Shown here one piece after another: positions 1 through 5,433 of a stretch of DNA of 5,460 nt. Source of the stretch: Pseudomonadota bacterium (GTDB taxonomy: Bacteria > Pseudomonadota > Gammaproteobacteria > Burkholderiales > Sulfuricellaceae); NCBI GenBank assembly GCA_021783895.1, contig JAJXTJ010000111.1, positions 1 to 5,460 of the forward strand, in the 5' to 3' direction. The translations under genes were made by a program, and so were the position numbers. The notes under the pieces were generated by a model. The model made no database searches and was not told where the DNA came from. It was given only the letters and a program-made list of their open reading frames with translations. Numbering within the stretch: position 1 is the first letter of the stretch; each line of letters begins with the position of its first letter.

Positions 1-1944
1 AAGACCATGCTTGAAGAGGGGCTCTACGACGCTGACTTCCTGCGCCAGCATTCCAACATGCCCTTCCTGGCCTACAAGGATGCAAAGGGCCAATTGCATC
101 TGGCCCTCGACGCCAAGGGCCAGCCCCGCGTCGTGCAGGAACGCAGCTCGGAAATTCGTACGGTGCCCGCCTATACCAACGATAACGGCCTGGACGTGGC
201 AGGCCATCCCTGCTATCCGTCGCTTCACGCTCCGGACGGTCTGATGCTGGACGGGCACCCGGTGATGACCGTGCTCCAGGCGCAACTGGAAGAGATTCGG
301 GCCTGCACCCCGGAATGGGCGGAGAATACCACCGGCATATCTGCCGCCACCATTCGGCGCATCGCCCGTGAGTTCGGCGGCGCACGTCCCGCCATCATCG
401 ATCCCGGCTGGCATGGCGGCCGTTACGGCAACATCATCATGTTGCGCCGGGTGCAAGCCATGATTCAGGCACTGACGGGCGGCATAGACAAGCCCGGCGG
501 CTGGATCATGAGCGGCGAGGTGCACAAAAAACAAGCCAACGTCATCAAGTCGAAGCAGGAAGGCAAGGATGCGGGACCGCCGCTTACAAGCATGGTCGGT
601 TTGCCCTTCGCCAATCTGGTCATCAGTGTATTCTCGAACGGCAAGAATTTCAGCCACGGCAAGCCCGGTTGGTCGTGGGCCTACACCGAACAGGAACGGG
701 CAGCGGGGCGACCTTACGTGTTGCTGCCGGTACTGGCGGACGTAGGTTTCAAGGAATCGGTAGAGGGCACCCTCAACTACAAGGGCGAGCCCTACAACAC
801 CCGTGCGGTGTTGCTTAACGCCGCCAATCCCGTGCGCCATTACTACCCCGATTCCCGTTGGAAGGAAATTCTTTCCCACAAGAACATGGAGCTGGTCATC
901 GCCATCGACGTATTGCCGTGCGACACCACGGCGTATGCTGACGTGATCCTGCCCAACTCCACCTATCTGGAGCGCGGCGAACCCAATATCTACGCCAACG
1001 GCGTAAACCACGATCTGGGGCTCGTTACGCGCTATCCGGCCATCGACCCCTTGTACGATACGCGGGAGTCGCCCGACATCCTGTTGAAGATGACGGAAAT
1101 CATCAGCGGCAAGACCGACGCTTTCATGGATACCGTTGAAAAACTGACCGGGCTGAACGCCGCCTTAGTCAAGACGAAGATGGCCCAGAAGATCAAGGAG
1201 GGGGTAAAAAGTCCTTTTTCCGCCGCATACCGCGATGCGGCCTTCGAGCTGGCCTCCAAAGAGGCGGGCATCACCGTGAAGCAACTCGATACGGCACTTC
1301 GGGATAAGGGCGTGCTGATCCTGGAAACCAAGGACAAGCTCCTGGAAAAACATGCCATGCCCTGGAAACTGCCGATGCCCACCGGAAGCGGTCGGGTTGA
1401 ATTTTACTCCAGTCTGTTCGACGGTTTGCGCGGCATGGGTGGAACAGCACCGCAATTCAATGTGCTTGCCACGCATATCCCGACGGAATGCCGGAAAGGT
1501 GCTTCCGGAAGCCTGGCGGATGACGAGTTCTACTTCACCTATGGCAAGGCGCCCACGGTGTCCTACGCCTCCACCAACAACAATAATCCGGTGTTGGCGG
1601 CCATCAACCAGTTCAAGAAAGACATCTACACCAACATCTGGATGCATCCGGCGCGCGCGGCCTACCTCGGCATCGCGGATGGGGACCCGATCCACATCAC
1701 CAATTCGCAAACCGGCCAGGCCGCAGACGGCCACGCCCACGTTACGCGGCTTATCCACCGTGAGGCTGTGTTTTTCTACTCCGGCTTCGGCGCGGAGAAC
1801 CCGTGGCTTACCCGCTCCGTGGGGGTGGGCACCGCCACCAACAAGCTGGTCCCCTACCAGGTCGAACCCGTAACAGGGGGTTTTCGTACACAGGAGTTCA
1901 CCGTGCGAATAAAGAAAATTTCTGAGAAAGGAGCCACGGCATGA
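1..1944 (+). CDS. Molybdopterin oxidoreductase catalytic subunit, DMSO-reductase superfamily (SreA/PsrA/SoeA-like), 5' partial
   Basis: The reading frame is open from the first base, and the first ATG (position 7) is internal to the family fold, so the gene enters the window from upstream. About 647 C-terminal residues are visible. Counting from Met at 7, a molybdopterin-fold segment (about 105-165) ends in the typical ALTGGIDKPGG turn. ADVILPNSTYLER (about 311-323) is a hallmark of the superfamily, and GSGRVEFYS follows near 460-468. A C-terminal dinucleotide-binding domain (about 510-645) carries MHPARAAYLGIADGD at about 546. The missing part should hold the proximal [4Fe-4S] ligands, the Mo ligand and any Tat signal. 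The visible part alone is long compared with classical PsrA/PhsA (about 760 residues in total), suggesting the larger class (900 or more). It would be the catalytic partner of the FeS and NrfD subunits downstream. The substrate (sulfur, polysulfide, sulfite or another oxyanion) is undetermined. It ends in an ATGA overlap with the next gene. The family is secure, the specific enzyme is not. Confidence 0.93.
   Translation, partial: KTMLEEGLYDADFLRQHSNMPFLAYKDAKGQLHLALDAKGQPRVVQERSSEIRTVPAYTNDNGLDVAGHPCYPSLHAPDGLMLDGHPVMTVLQAQLEEIRACTPEWAENTTGISAATIRRIAREFGGARPAIIDPGWHGGRYGNIIMLRRVQAMIQALTGGIDKPGGWIMSGEVHKKQANVIKSKQEGKDAGPPLTSMVGLPFANLVISVFSNGKNFSHGKPGWSWAYTEQERAAGRPYVLLPVLADVGFKESVEGTLNYKGEPYNTRAVLLNAANPVRHYYPDSRWKEILSHKNMELVIAIDVLPCDTTAYADVILPNSTYLERGEPNIYANGVNHDLGLVTRYPAIDPLYDTRESPDILLKMTEIISGKTDAFMDTVEKLTGLNAALVKTKMAQKIKEGVKSPFSAAYRDAAFELASKEAGITVKQLDTALRDKGVLILETKDKLLEKHAMPWKLPMPTGSGRVEFYSSLFDGLRGMGGTAPQFNVLATHIPTECRKGASGSLADDEFYFTYGKAPTVSYASTNNNNPVLAAINQFKKDIYTNIWMHPARAAYLGIADGDPIHITNSQTGQAADGHAHVTRLIHREAVFFYSGFGAENPWLTRSVGVGTATNKLVPYQVEPVTGGFRTQEFTVRIKKISEKGATA
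1927..1933 (+). promoter_or_regulatory. Ribosome binding site for the FeS subunit gene
   Basis: AAAGGAG lies inside the 3' end of the catalytic-subunit gene, 7 bases before the ATG at 1941. It is the strongest Shine-Dalgarno match in the operon and supports the start that overlaps the upstream stop codon as ATGA. Confidence 0.8.
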
Positions 1945-2552
1945 CACATTACGCCATGGTCATAGACTTGAACACATGTGTCGGCTGCAACGCCTGCATG
2001 GCCGCCTGCGCGATGGAAAACCAGACGCCCGTATGGAAGGACAAGTGGCGCACTTACGTGCATGACAAGGAAATCGGCACCAACGAAATGGTAACGCGGC
2101 GCCTCTTCCCGCGCCTGTGCAACCACTGCGACAACCCGCCATGCCTGACCGTGTGCCCGACCGGCGCCACCTACAAGCGGCCCGACGGCATCGTCATGAT
2201 TAATCCGGAGCATTGCATGGGTTGCCGGGCCTGCGCCATGGCCTGCCCTTACGATGCGCGTTACGAGGTGACTTCCGACGACATCCGCGAAGGCAAGGAG
2301 TTCTACGGCGAGCTTCAGCGCACCTGTCCGAGCATGGATAAATGCACGTTCTGCGCTCACCGTATCGACAAGGGAATGAAGCCGGCGTGCGTTCAGACCT
2401 GCATTGGCTCGGCGCGCCAGTTCGGTGATCTGGACAACCCTTCCGACCCGGTCACGCAACTGGTGATGAGCGGCGTAGCGCAGCCGCTGATGCAGCACCT
2501 GGGAACCAGGCCGAACGTGTACTACATTGACGACATGAAACGGAAAGGTTAA
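1941..2552 (+). CDS. Four-cluster [4Fe-4S] ferredoxin-type electron-transfer subunit (PsrB/SreB/SoeB/DmsB-like)
   Basis: This 203-residue protein passes electrons between the molybdenum subunit and the membrane anchor. Four cysteine motifs are complete: C13-C16-C19-C23, C60-C63-C68-C72, C92-C95-C98-C102 and C135-C138-C150-C154. That gives sixteen ligands, the usual layout for four [4Fe-4S] clusters in the DmsB/PsrB/NrfC family. An additional Cys129 sits just before motif IV. There is no signal peptide or transmembrane segment. If the complex is periplasmic, this subunit would have to be co-exported with the catalytic subunit, as is known for the family. Its start overlaps the upstream stop by four bases with a good ribosome site in front, and the anchor gene follows after 3 bases. 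The family assignment is very secure. The specific enzyme (sulfur reductase, sulfite dehydrogenase or other) is not decided by this subunit. Confidence 0.95.
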   Translation: MTHYAMVIDLNTCVGCNACMAACAMENQTPVWKDKWRTYVHDKEIGTNEMVTRRLFPRLCNHCDNPPCLTVCPTGATYKRPDGIVMINPEHCMGCRACAMACPYDARYEVTSDDIREGKEFYGELQRTCPSMDKCTFCAHRIDKGMKPACVQTCIGSARQFGDLDNPSDPVTQLVMSGVAQPLMQHLGTRPNVYYIDDMKRKG

Positions 2553-2555
2553 GCC

Positions 2556-3512
2556 ATGGATACCATGACCTATACGACGCAAGACATTTTGACCTTGTGG
2601 CTCGCCATGTACCTGTTTTTCGGGGGTTTGGGCGCGGCTACCCTGTCGGTCAGCTTCCTCACCGACATGTACTGCCGACCGCACCGCAAGCTCGTTCTGT
2701 GGGGCGCGCTGTCCGGCGTGGTGATGCTCGCCCTCAGCTCGGCGATGCTGTTCTGGCACCTGCTTCACCACACTGCGGTGATTTACGTGCTCAACCCGCT
2801 GGTGCTGTTTTACCAGCCCCATGCCTGGATCGCCTGGGGCACCCAGTTCATCCTGTGGATGATGGTGTGGGGCCTGCTCTACGCACTACCCTACATGCGT
2901 GAAACGCCTCAGTTCGTGCGCATGCCGCTGGTGGGAACGATATTGCAGATGGGCTTTGTGAAATGGTTGTCCGCCTGCTGCATGAAGCGTCGCCGCATCG
3001 TCGGCTGGCTTGCCACCATCAACGGCATCGGCACCGCAGTGTATACCGGCCTGCTGCTCCAGTCCTTCCCGGCCGTGGCGCTGTGGCACAACCCCGGCGT
3101 GCCTCTGCTGTTCACGGTGTCGGCGTTCTCGACCGCGTTCGCCTATCTGCTGGTGATCATGAACACCTTCATCCGCGACGAGAATGACCAGGATCTGCGC
3201 CACCACTACGAGCGTTTCGACGTGATCCTGATCGCCACCGAACTGGTGATCCTGTTCTCGTTCTTCAACTACACCCTGTCCGGCTCGGAATCCGGCTACC
3301 GCTCGGCACAATTGCTTTGGCACAATTTCGGCTGGCTTGTCGGCTTCATCGGCTTCGGTCTGCTGGTGCCGTTCTTCCTTGAGCTCAAGGGCGTGACCAA
3401 GGGCTGGAGCGGGCGTTTCCCCACCGTGGCGGCGGGGCTGCTGGTGCTGATGGGCGGCTACATGCTGCGGCACTATTTCATGTACGCCGGCGTCTACGCC
3501 TATCCATGGTAA
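2556..3512 (+). CDS. NrfD/PsrC-family membrane anchor, quinone-interacting subunit
   Basis: This 318-residue hydrophobic protein has about eight predicted membrane helices, at roughly residues 12-35, 46-70, 89-112, 148-170, 178-202, 219-240, 253-277 and 284-308. The N-terminal LAMYLFFGGLGAATL segment and the C-terminal LMGGYMLRHYFMYAG segment are typical of the NrfD/PsrC/SreC/SoeC anchors. These bind quinone without requiring haem and link the FeS subunit to the quinone pool. A basic loop (KRRR, about 144-147) separates helices 3 and 4. The start at 2556 is preceded by GGAAAGG (2542-2548) at 7 bases spacing. An alternative ATG at 2565 would remove three residues. It sits directly after the FeS subunit gene and overlaps the chaperone gene at its stop codon. 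Whether it reduces or oxidises quinol depends on the unknown substrate of the catalytic subunit. Confidence 0.93.
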   Translation: MDTMTYTTQDILTLWLAMYLFFGGLGAATLSVSFLTDMYCRPHRKLVLWGALSGVVMLALSSAMLFWHLLHHTAVIYVLNPLVLFYQPHAWIAWGTQFILWMMVWGLLYALPYMRETPQFVRMPLVGTILQMGFVKWLSACCMKRRRIVGWLATINGIGTAVYTGLLLQSFPAVALWHNPGVPLLFTVSAFSTAFAYLLVIMNTFIRDENDQDLRHHYERFDVILIATELVILFSFFNYTLSGSESGYRSAQLLWHNFGWLVGFIGFGLLVPFFLELKGVTKGWSGRFPTVAAGLLVLMGGYMLRHYFMYAGVYAYPW

Positions 3513-4033
3513 TGGGGGGGATGAACGCTTCCCCTGAAACCCTGCGACTGCTTTCCGGGCTGCTGTCGAGCCCCGGCAGCGATTCACTGGCGGTGCTGCA
3601 CGAACTGGCCGGGGAGTATGCCTGGCTAGCTGAGCCGGTTGCGGAACTGGAGCAAACGCCGCTGGAGGAATGGCAGGCGGAGCACGGTCGCCTGTTTATC
3701 TCCGGACATCCGAAAACCGCCTGTCCGCCGTTCGAATCGGCGTTCCTCGGCGGGACGATGTTCGGCGCCGCCTGCGACCAGCTCGGTGATTTGTACCATC
3801 GCGCCGGCCTGCAAGCCGCCGGTGCGCCACCGGATTATCTCGGCACCCTGCTGGAGTGCGCAGCCTATTTGCTTGAGCAACCTTGCGACCACAGCAGTGA
3901 ATTGTTGCAGGAATTGTGGCGCGAGCATGTCGCTTCCTGGGTGCCCCGGTATGGCGCGGTGTTGCGAAAGGAAGGCCTGCTGCTGCTTTACCGGCAGCTG
4001 GGCTTGCAGCTTGCGGGCCTGCTCGATGTGTGA
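3512..4033 (+). CDS. TorD/DmsD-family molybdoenzyme maturation chaperone
   Basis: This is a small, mostly helical, soluble protein of 173 residues from this start. Family signatures in order are EHGRLF (about 57-62) followed by CPPFES (about 71-76), then PPDYLG (106-111) in the place of the usual PDHL-type motif, followed by LLECAAYLLE. A late HVASWVPRY segment matches the conserved H-x-x-W-x-P region. TorD-type proteins bind the catalytic subunit, often its Tat signal, and help insert the molybdenum cofactor before export. The gene position right after the three enzyme genes fits a dedicated chaperone. Three in-frame starts are possible: 3506, 3512 and 3521. None has a good ribosome site. 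I chose 3512 because TAATG couples it to the anchor stop; 3521 (MNASPE) is almost as likely. The stop is certain. It could equally be called SreD-like. Confidence 0.85.
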   Translation: MGGMNASPETLRLLSGLLSSPGSDSLAVLHELAGEYAWLAEPVAELEQTPLEEWQAEHGRLFISGHPKTACPPFESAFLGGTMFGAACDQLGDLYHRAGLQAAGAPPDYLGTLLECAAYLLEQPCDHSSELLQELWREHVASWVPRYGAVLRKEGLLLLYRQLGLQLAGLLDV

Positions 4034-4592
4034 TTCCTCCTGGAAGATGGGAGCGTTGCCCAAAGGCGGCGACTCGGCGGTGATCGCGGCGGTTGGCGAC
4101 TGCTTCGGCGAGATTTATCGCAACCATTTCAGCGCTGAGTTAATGGTCAACCGCAACCTGCCGGTGGAAATCCGTGCCTTCCGCCGCAGCGACGGCTGGT
4201 GCGTGTTTTTGCTGCTGACGCCGTGGATGATGACGCGGGTGTTCCTGCCTGAGCGCGATCCCGGCTTGCGCGTTCCGACCGGGTGGAGCGCCGCCAAGCG
4301 CGCCTCCGCAAATTTTCTCGTGATCGGCCCGCTGATCGGCTTCTCCATCCTGGGCGGCGAGCAGAAGGCGCACCTCAACTACTTGCCCGAACTAGGCCAT
4401 TTTCTGCTGCAACCGCTGGTGCAGTCGATGGAACGGTTCGAATCCGCCGATGAGGTCTTCGCCGCCTGGGACGAAGTCATCAAAACCCGCGATCGGGTAA
4501 TGGAAGAGCAAAAACGGGAATGCGGCTGGCAGAAGGAAGTATCGCGACGGGAATTTTTCGGCAGGTTGGCGGGGAATCGCCCGAGTAGATAG
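4026..4592 (+). CDS. hybE: HybE-family ([NiFe]-hydrogenase assembly type) chaperone
   Basis: The product is 188 residues from this start, or 181 from the alternative ATG at 4047. The start is uncertain: 4026 gives an 8-base overlap with the TorD-type gene, and neither start has a clear ribosome site. HybE features visible are an N-terminal helix ending CFGEIYRNHF, then PVEIRAF, then a hallmark LLTPWMM (TPW at 65-67) followed by VFLPE. A central IGFSILGG segment and LLQPLVQSM come next, and the C-terminus carries SRREFFGR (173-180). From memory, E. coli HybE has a matching TPWM core and a C-terminal RR-plus-hydrophobic segment, and it binds the Tat signal of the hydrogenase-2 small subunit. 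Here no hydrogenase gene is visible. The gene closes a molybdoenzyme operon, so its client may be the molybdoenzyme or an FeS partner. That role is inference; family membership rests on motif recognition. Confidence 0.8.
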   Translation: MCDSSWKMGALPKGGDSAVIAAVGDCFGEIYRNHFSAELMVNRNLPVEIRAFRRSDGWCVFLLLTPWMMTRVFLPERDPGLRVPTGWSAAKRASANFLVIGPLIGFSILGGEQKAHLNYLPELGHFLLQPLVQSMERFESADEVFAAWDEVIKTRDRVMEEQKRECGWQKEVSRREFFGRLAGNRPSR

Positions 4593-4632
4593 GCTCGAAG
4601 TTAAGTCGCGTTAATGATTGAAATTGGATTAG

Positions 4633-4659
4633 AATCAGCCAGCCGGCTTGGGGCTGATT
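4633..4659. repeat. Intergenic inverted repeat AATCAGCC/GGCTGATT
   Basis: A perfect 8-base inverted repeat (4633-4640 and 4652-4659) flanks an 11-base loop that itself contains the palindrome AGCCGGCT (4641-4648). It lies between the operon and the CZB gene. No T-run follows, so it is a weak case for an intrinsic terminator. It could instead be an operator overlapping the candidate promoter. Confidence 0.5.
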
Positions 4660-4676
4660 GTAACGTACTGAATACT
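4648..4676 (+). promoter_or_regulatory. Weak sigma70-like promoter candidate for the CZB gene
   Basis: TTGGGG (4648-4653) and AATACT (4671-4676) are 17 bases apart, which is the right spacing, but they match the consensus at only 3/6 and 4/6 positions. The -35 part overlaps the inverted repeat at 4633-4659. Its support is mainly positional: the 100-base gap and separate gene context suggest a promoter somewhere here. Confidence 0.2.
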
Positions 4677-4679
4677 TTG

Positions 4680-4685
4680 AAAGAG
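4680..4685 (+). promoter_or_regulatory. Ribosome binding site for the CZB gene
   Basis: AAAGAG lies 7 bases before the ATG at 4693 in a purine-rich leader. It is a moderate Shine-Dalgarno match and supports this start. Confidence 0.5.
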
Positions 4686-4692
4686 AAAAAGA

Positions 4693-5145
4693 ATGAGTAT
4701 TTTGTCATGGTTGAAACGCGGCGCCGAAGGCGAAGATAGCGTAAGCAATGCAACGGTTGAACCGGGCGAGGATTTTTTCCACGGCGGAAACATGAAAAAG
4801 GCCATCGATGCGCACGTCGCATGGACGGACAGGCTGGCAGCACAGATCAATGGTGTAAGCAGCGAAACACTGGACATCAGCATTGTCGCCAGCGACGACC
4901 ACTGTGTACTGGGCAAGTGGATACACAGCGTAGGCAATAAGTCGTATGGCCACCTGCCGGAATTCGCAGAATTAAAGGATGAGCACGCCCGGTTTCACCA
5001 TAAAGCCGGCAATGTCCTGCGCGAGGCGGACAGCAAAGGCAAAGAGGCCGCCGAAGCGTTACTGCACAGTTCCGAATTTCGCCATGCCTCCGACAAGGTA
5101 CAACTCGGTTTGGTGCGGCTCTACACCAAGTCACAAGGCATCTGA
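4693..5145 (+). CDS. Stand-alone CZB (chemoreceptor zinc-binding) domain protein
   Basis: This 150-residue soluble protein has no signal peptide or membrane helix. The first 30 residues are a variable leader. From residue 34 on it follows the CZB pattern: AIDAHVAW (His41), then DDHCVLGKW (Cys71), a G-x-x-S-Y-x-x-L-P-E-F stretch, and DEHARFHH (His98, His102). His41, Cys71, His98 and His102 match the known 3-His/1-Cys zinc site of CZB domains such as in TlpD and DgcZ, where zinc or oxidant sensing controls the attached module. Here there is no methyl-accepting, GGDEF or other output domain, so it would act by binding zinc itself or by partnering another protein in trans. It is separated from the operon by 100 bases and has its own ribosome site, so it is probably a separate transcription unit. 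The domain call is strong, the function unknown. A hemerythrin was considered because of the His-rich helices, but the C-x-L-G-x-W motif points to CZB. Confidence 0.87.
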   Translation: MSILSWLKRGAEGEDSVSNATVEPGEDFFHGGNMKKAIDAHVAWTDRLAAQINGVSSETLDISIVASDDHCVLGKWIHSVGNKSYGHLPEFAELKDEHARFHHKAGNVLREADSKGKEAAEALLHSSEFRHASDKVQLGLVRLYTKSQGI

Positions 5146-5184
5146 CCAACGGGCCTCAAGCGATCCAGGCAAACCAAATAAACA

Positions 5185-5204
5185 ACCGCACCCCAAGGGG
5201 CGGT
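5185..5204 (+). terminator. GC-rich hairpin after the CZB gene, possible terminator
   Basis: ACCG-CA-CCCC-AA-GGGG-CGGT folds into a hairpin 40 bases after the CZB stop codon, with a two-base CA bulge and a tight loop. The following bases (GTATTCCTTGTC) are only moderately T-rich, so termination efficiency is uncertain. Position and stem strength are the main support. Confidence 0.5.
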
Positions 5205-5211
5205 GTATTCC

Positions 5212-5245
5212 TTGTCATTCCGAGCATGGCGAGGAATCTTAAGAT
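5212..5245. repeat. REP-like palindromic element with ATTCC/GGAAT stem
   Basis: The TGTCATTCCGAGC...GCGAGGAATCT pattern is the kind of dispersed palindrome seen in many bacterial genomes. The stem is ATTCC (5217-5221) with GGAAT (5233-5237). Two opposed G/A pairs come next (5222/5232 and 5223/5231), then GC with GC around an ATG loop. It runs into the 10-base palindrome ATCTTAAGAT (5236-5245). Copy number elsewhere in the genome cannot be seen here. Confidence 0.55.
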
Positions 5246-5345
5246 CCCTCACTTCCTTCTGCTACATTTTTGAGCGCAGTTCGCCGCCCAAAATCCTCTT
5301 GAATTAATCGCGTCAACTTCTATTATTAGGAGATAAAGAAATCTT

Positions 5346-5369
5346 CTGCTTTGAACCTATAAAAAGCAG
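5346..5369. repeat. Inverted repeat CTGCTTT/AAAGCAG
   Basis: A perfect 7-base stem (5346-5352 and 5363-5369) encloses a 10-base loop. It directly precedes the CACGAAA tandem repeat, so the two may be parts of one dispersed element. No T-run follows on either strand. Confidence 0.45.
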
Positions 5370-5375
5370 TTAGTC

Positions 5376-5402
5376 CACGAAAGACACGAAAAGCACGAAA
5401 TG
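5376..5402. repeat. Short tandem repeat, unit CACGAAARR, period 9
   Basis: Three units in a row start at 5376, 5385 and 5394: CACGAAAGA, CACGAAAAG and CACGAAATG. The period is exactly 9. The region has no coding support. CCACGAAAG/CACGAAA strings of this kind recur as dispersed repeats in proteobacterial intergenic regions, as I recall; this was not tested. Confidence 0.55.
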
Positions 5403-5415
5403 GGGTAAGCAGGTA

Positions 5416-5433
5416 TTTCGCCGTAAGGCGAAA
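5416..5433. repeat. Perfect hairpin TTTCGCC-GTAA-GGCGAAA
   Basis: A 7-base perfect stem (5416-5422 and 5427-5433) is closed by GTAA, a GNRA-type tetraloop if transcribed on the plus strand. There is no T-run behind it, only mixed A-rich sequence. It could be a structural part of the repeat cluster before it or a terminator for a gene beyond the window. Confidence 0.5.

Noticed and set aside
1165..1947. Long minus-strand open frame opposite the end of the catalytic subunit gene
   Set aside because: It lies fully antisense to a gene with clear family motifs, and its product has no recognisable domain. GC-rich coding DNA often leaves such open frames.
1854..2822. 322-codon minus-strand open frame across the FeS subunit and anchor genes
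   Set aside because: It is antisense to two well-supported genes. Its His/Arg/Val-rich composition is an artefact of the complement of GC-rich codons.
2886..3587. 233-codon minus-strand open frame opposite the anchor gene
   Set aside because: It is antisense to an intact eight-helix protein and its His/Gln/Arg-rich composition has no domain signature.
3639..4025. Upstream extension of the HybE-like frame into the TorD-type gene
   Set aside because: The open frame continues upstream, but its Cys/Arg/Ser-rich translation is unlike a protein and overlaps the well-supported chaperone gene. HybE homology begins after about 4047.
4979..5242. Plus-strand 87-codon frame overlapping the CZB gene and the repeat region
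   Set aside because: It overlaps the CZB gene out of frame, runs through the hairpin and palindrome, and has no ribosome site or domain.
5327..5345. AGGAGAT resembling a ribosome binding site in the intergenic region
   Set aside because: No ATG, GTG or TTG at suitable spacing opens a frame of useful length; the nearest TTG reaches a stop after three codons.
5376..5402. Possible CRISPR-like array
   Set aside because: The units are 9 bases long and directly adjacent without spacers, so this is a short tandem repeat and not CRISPR.
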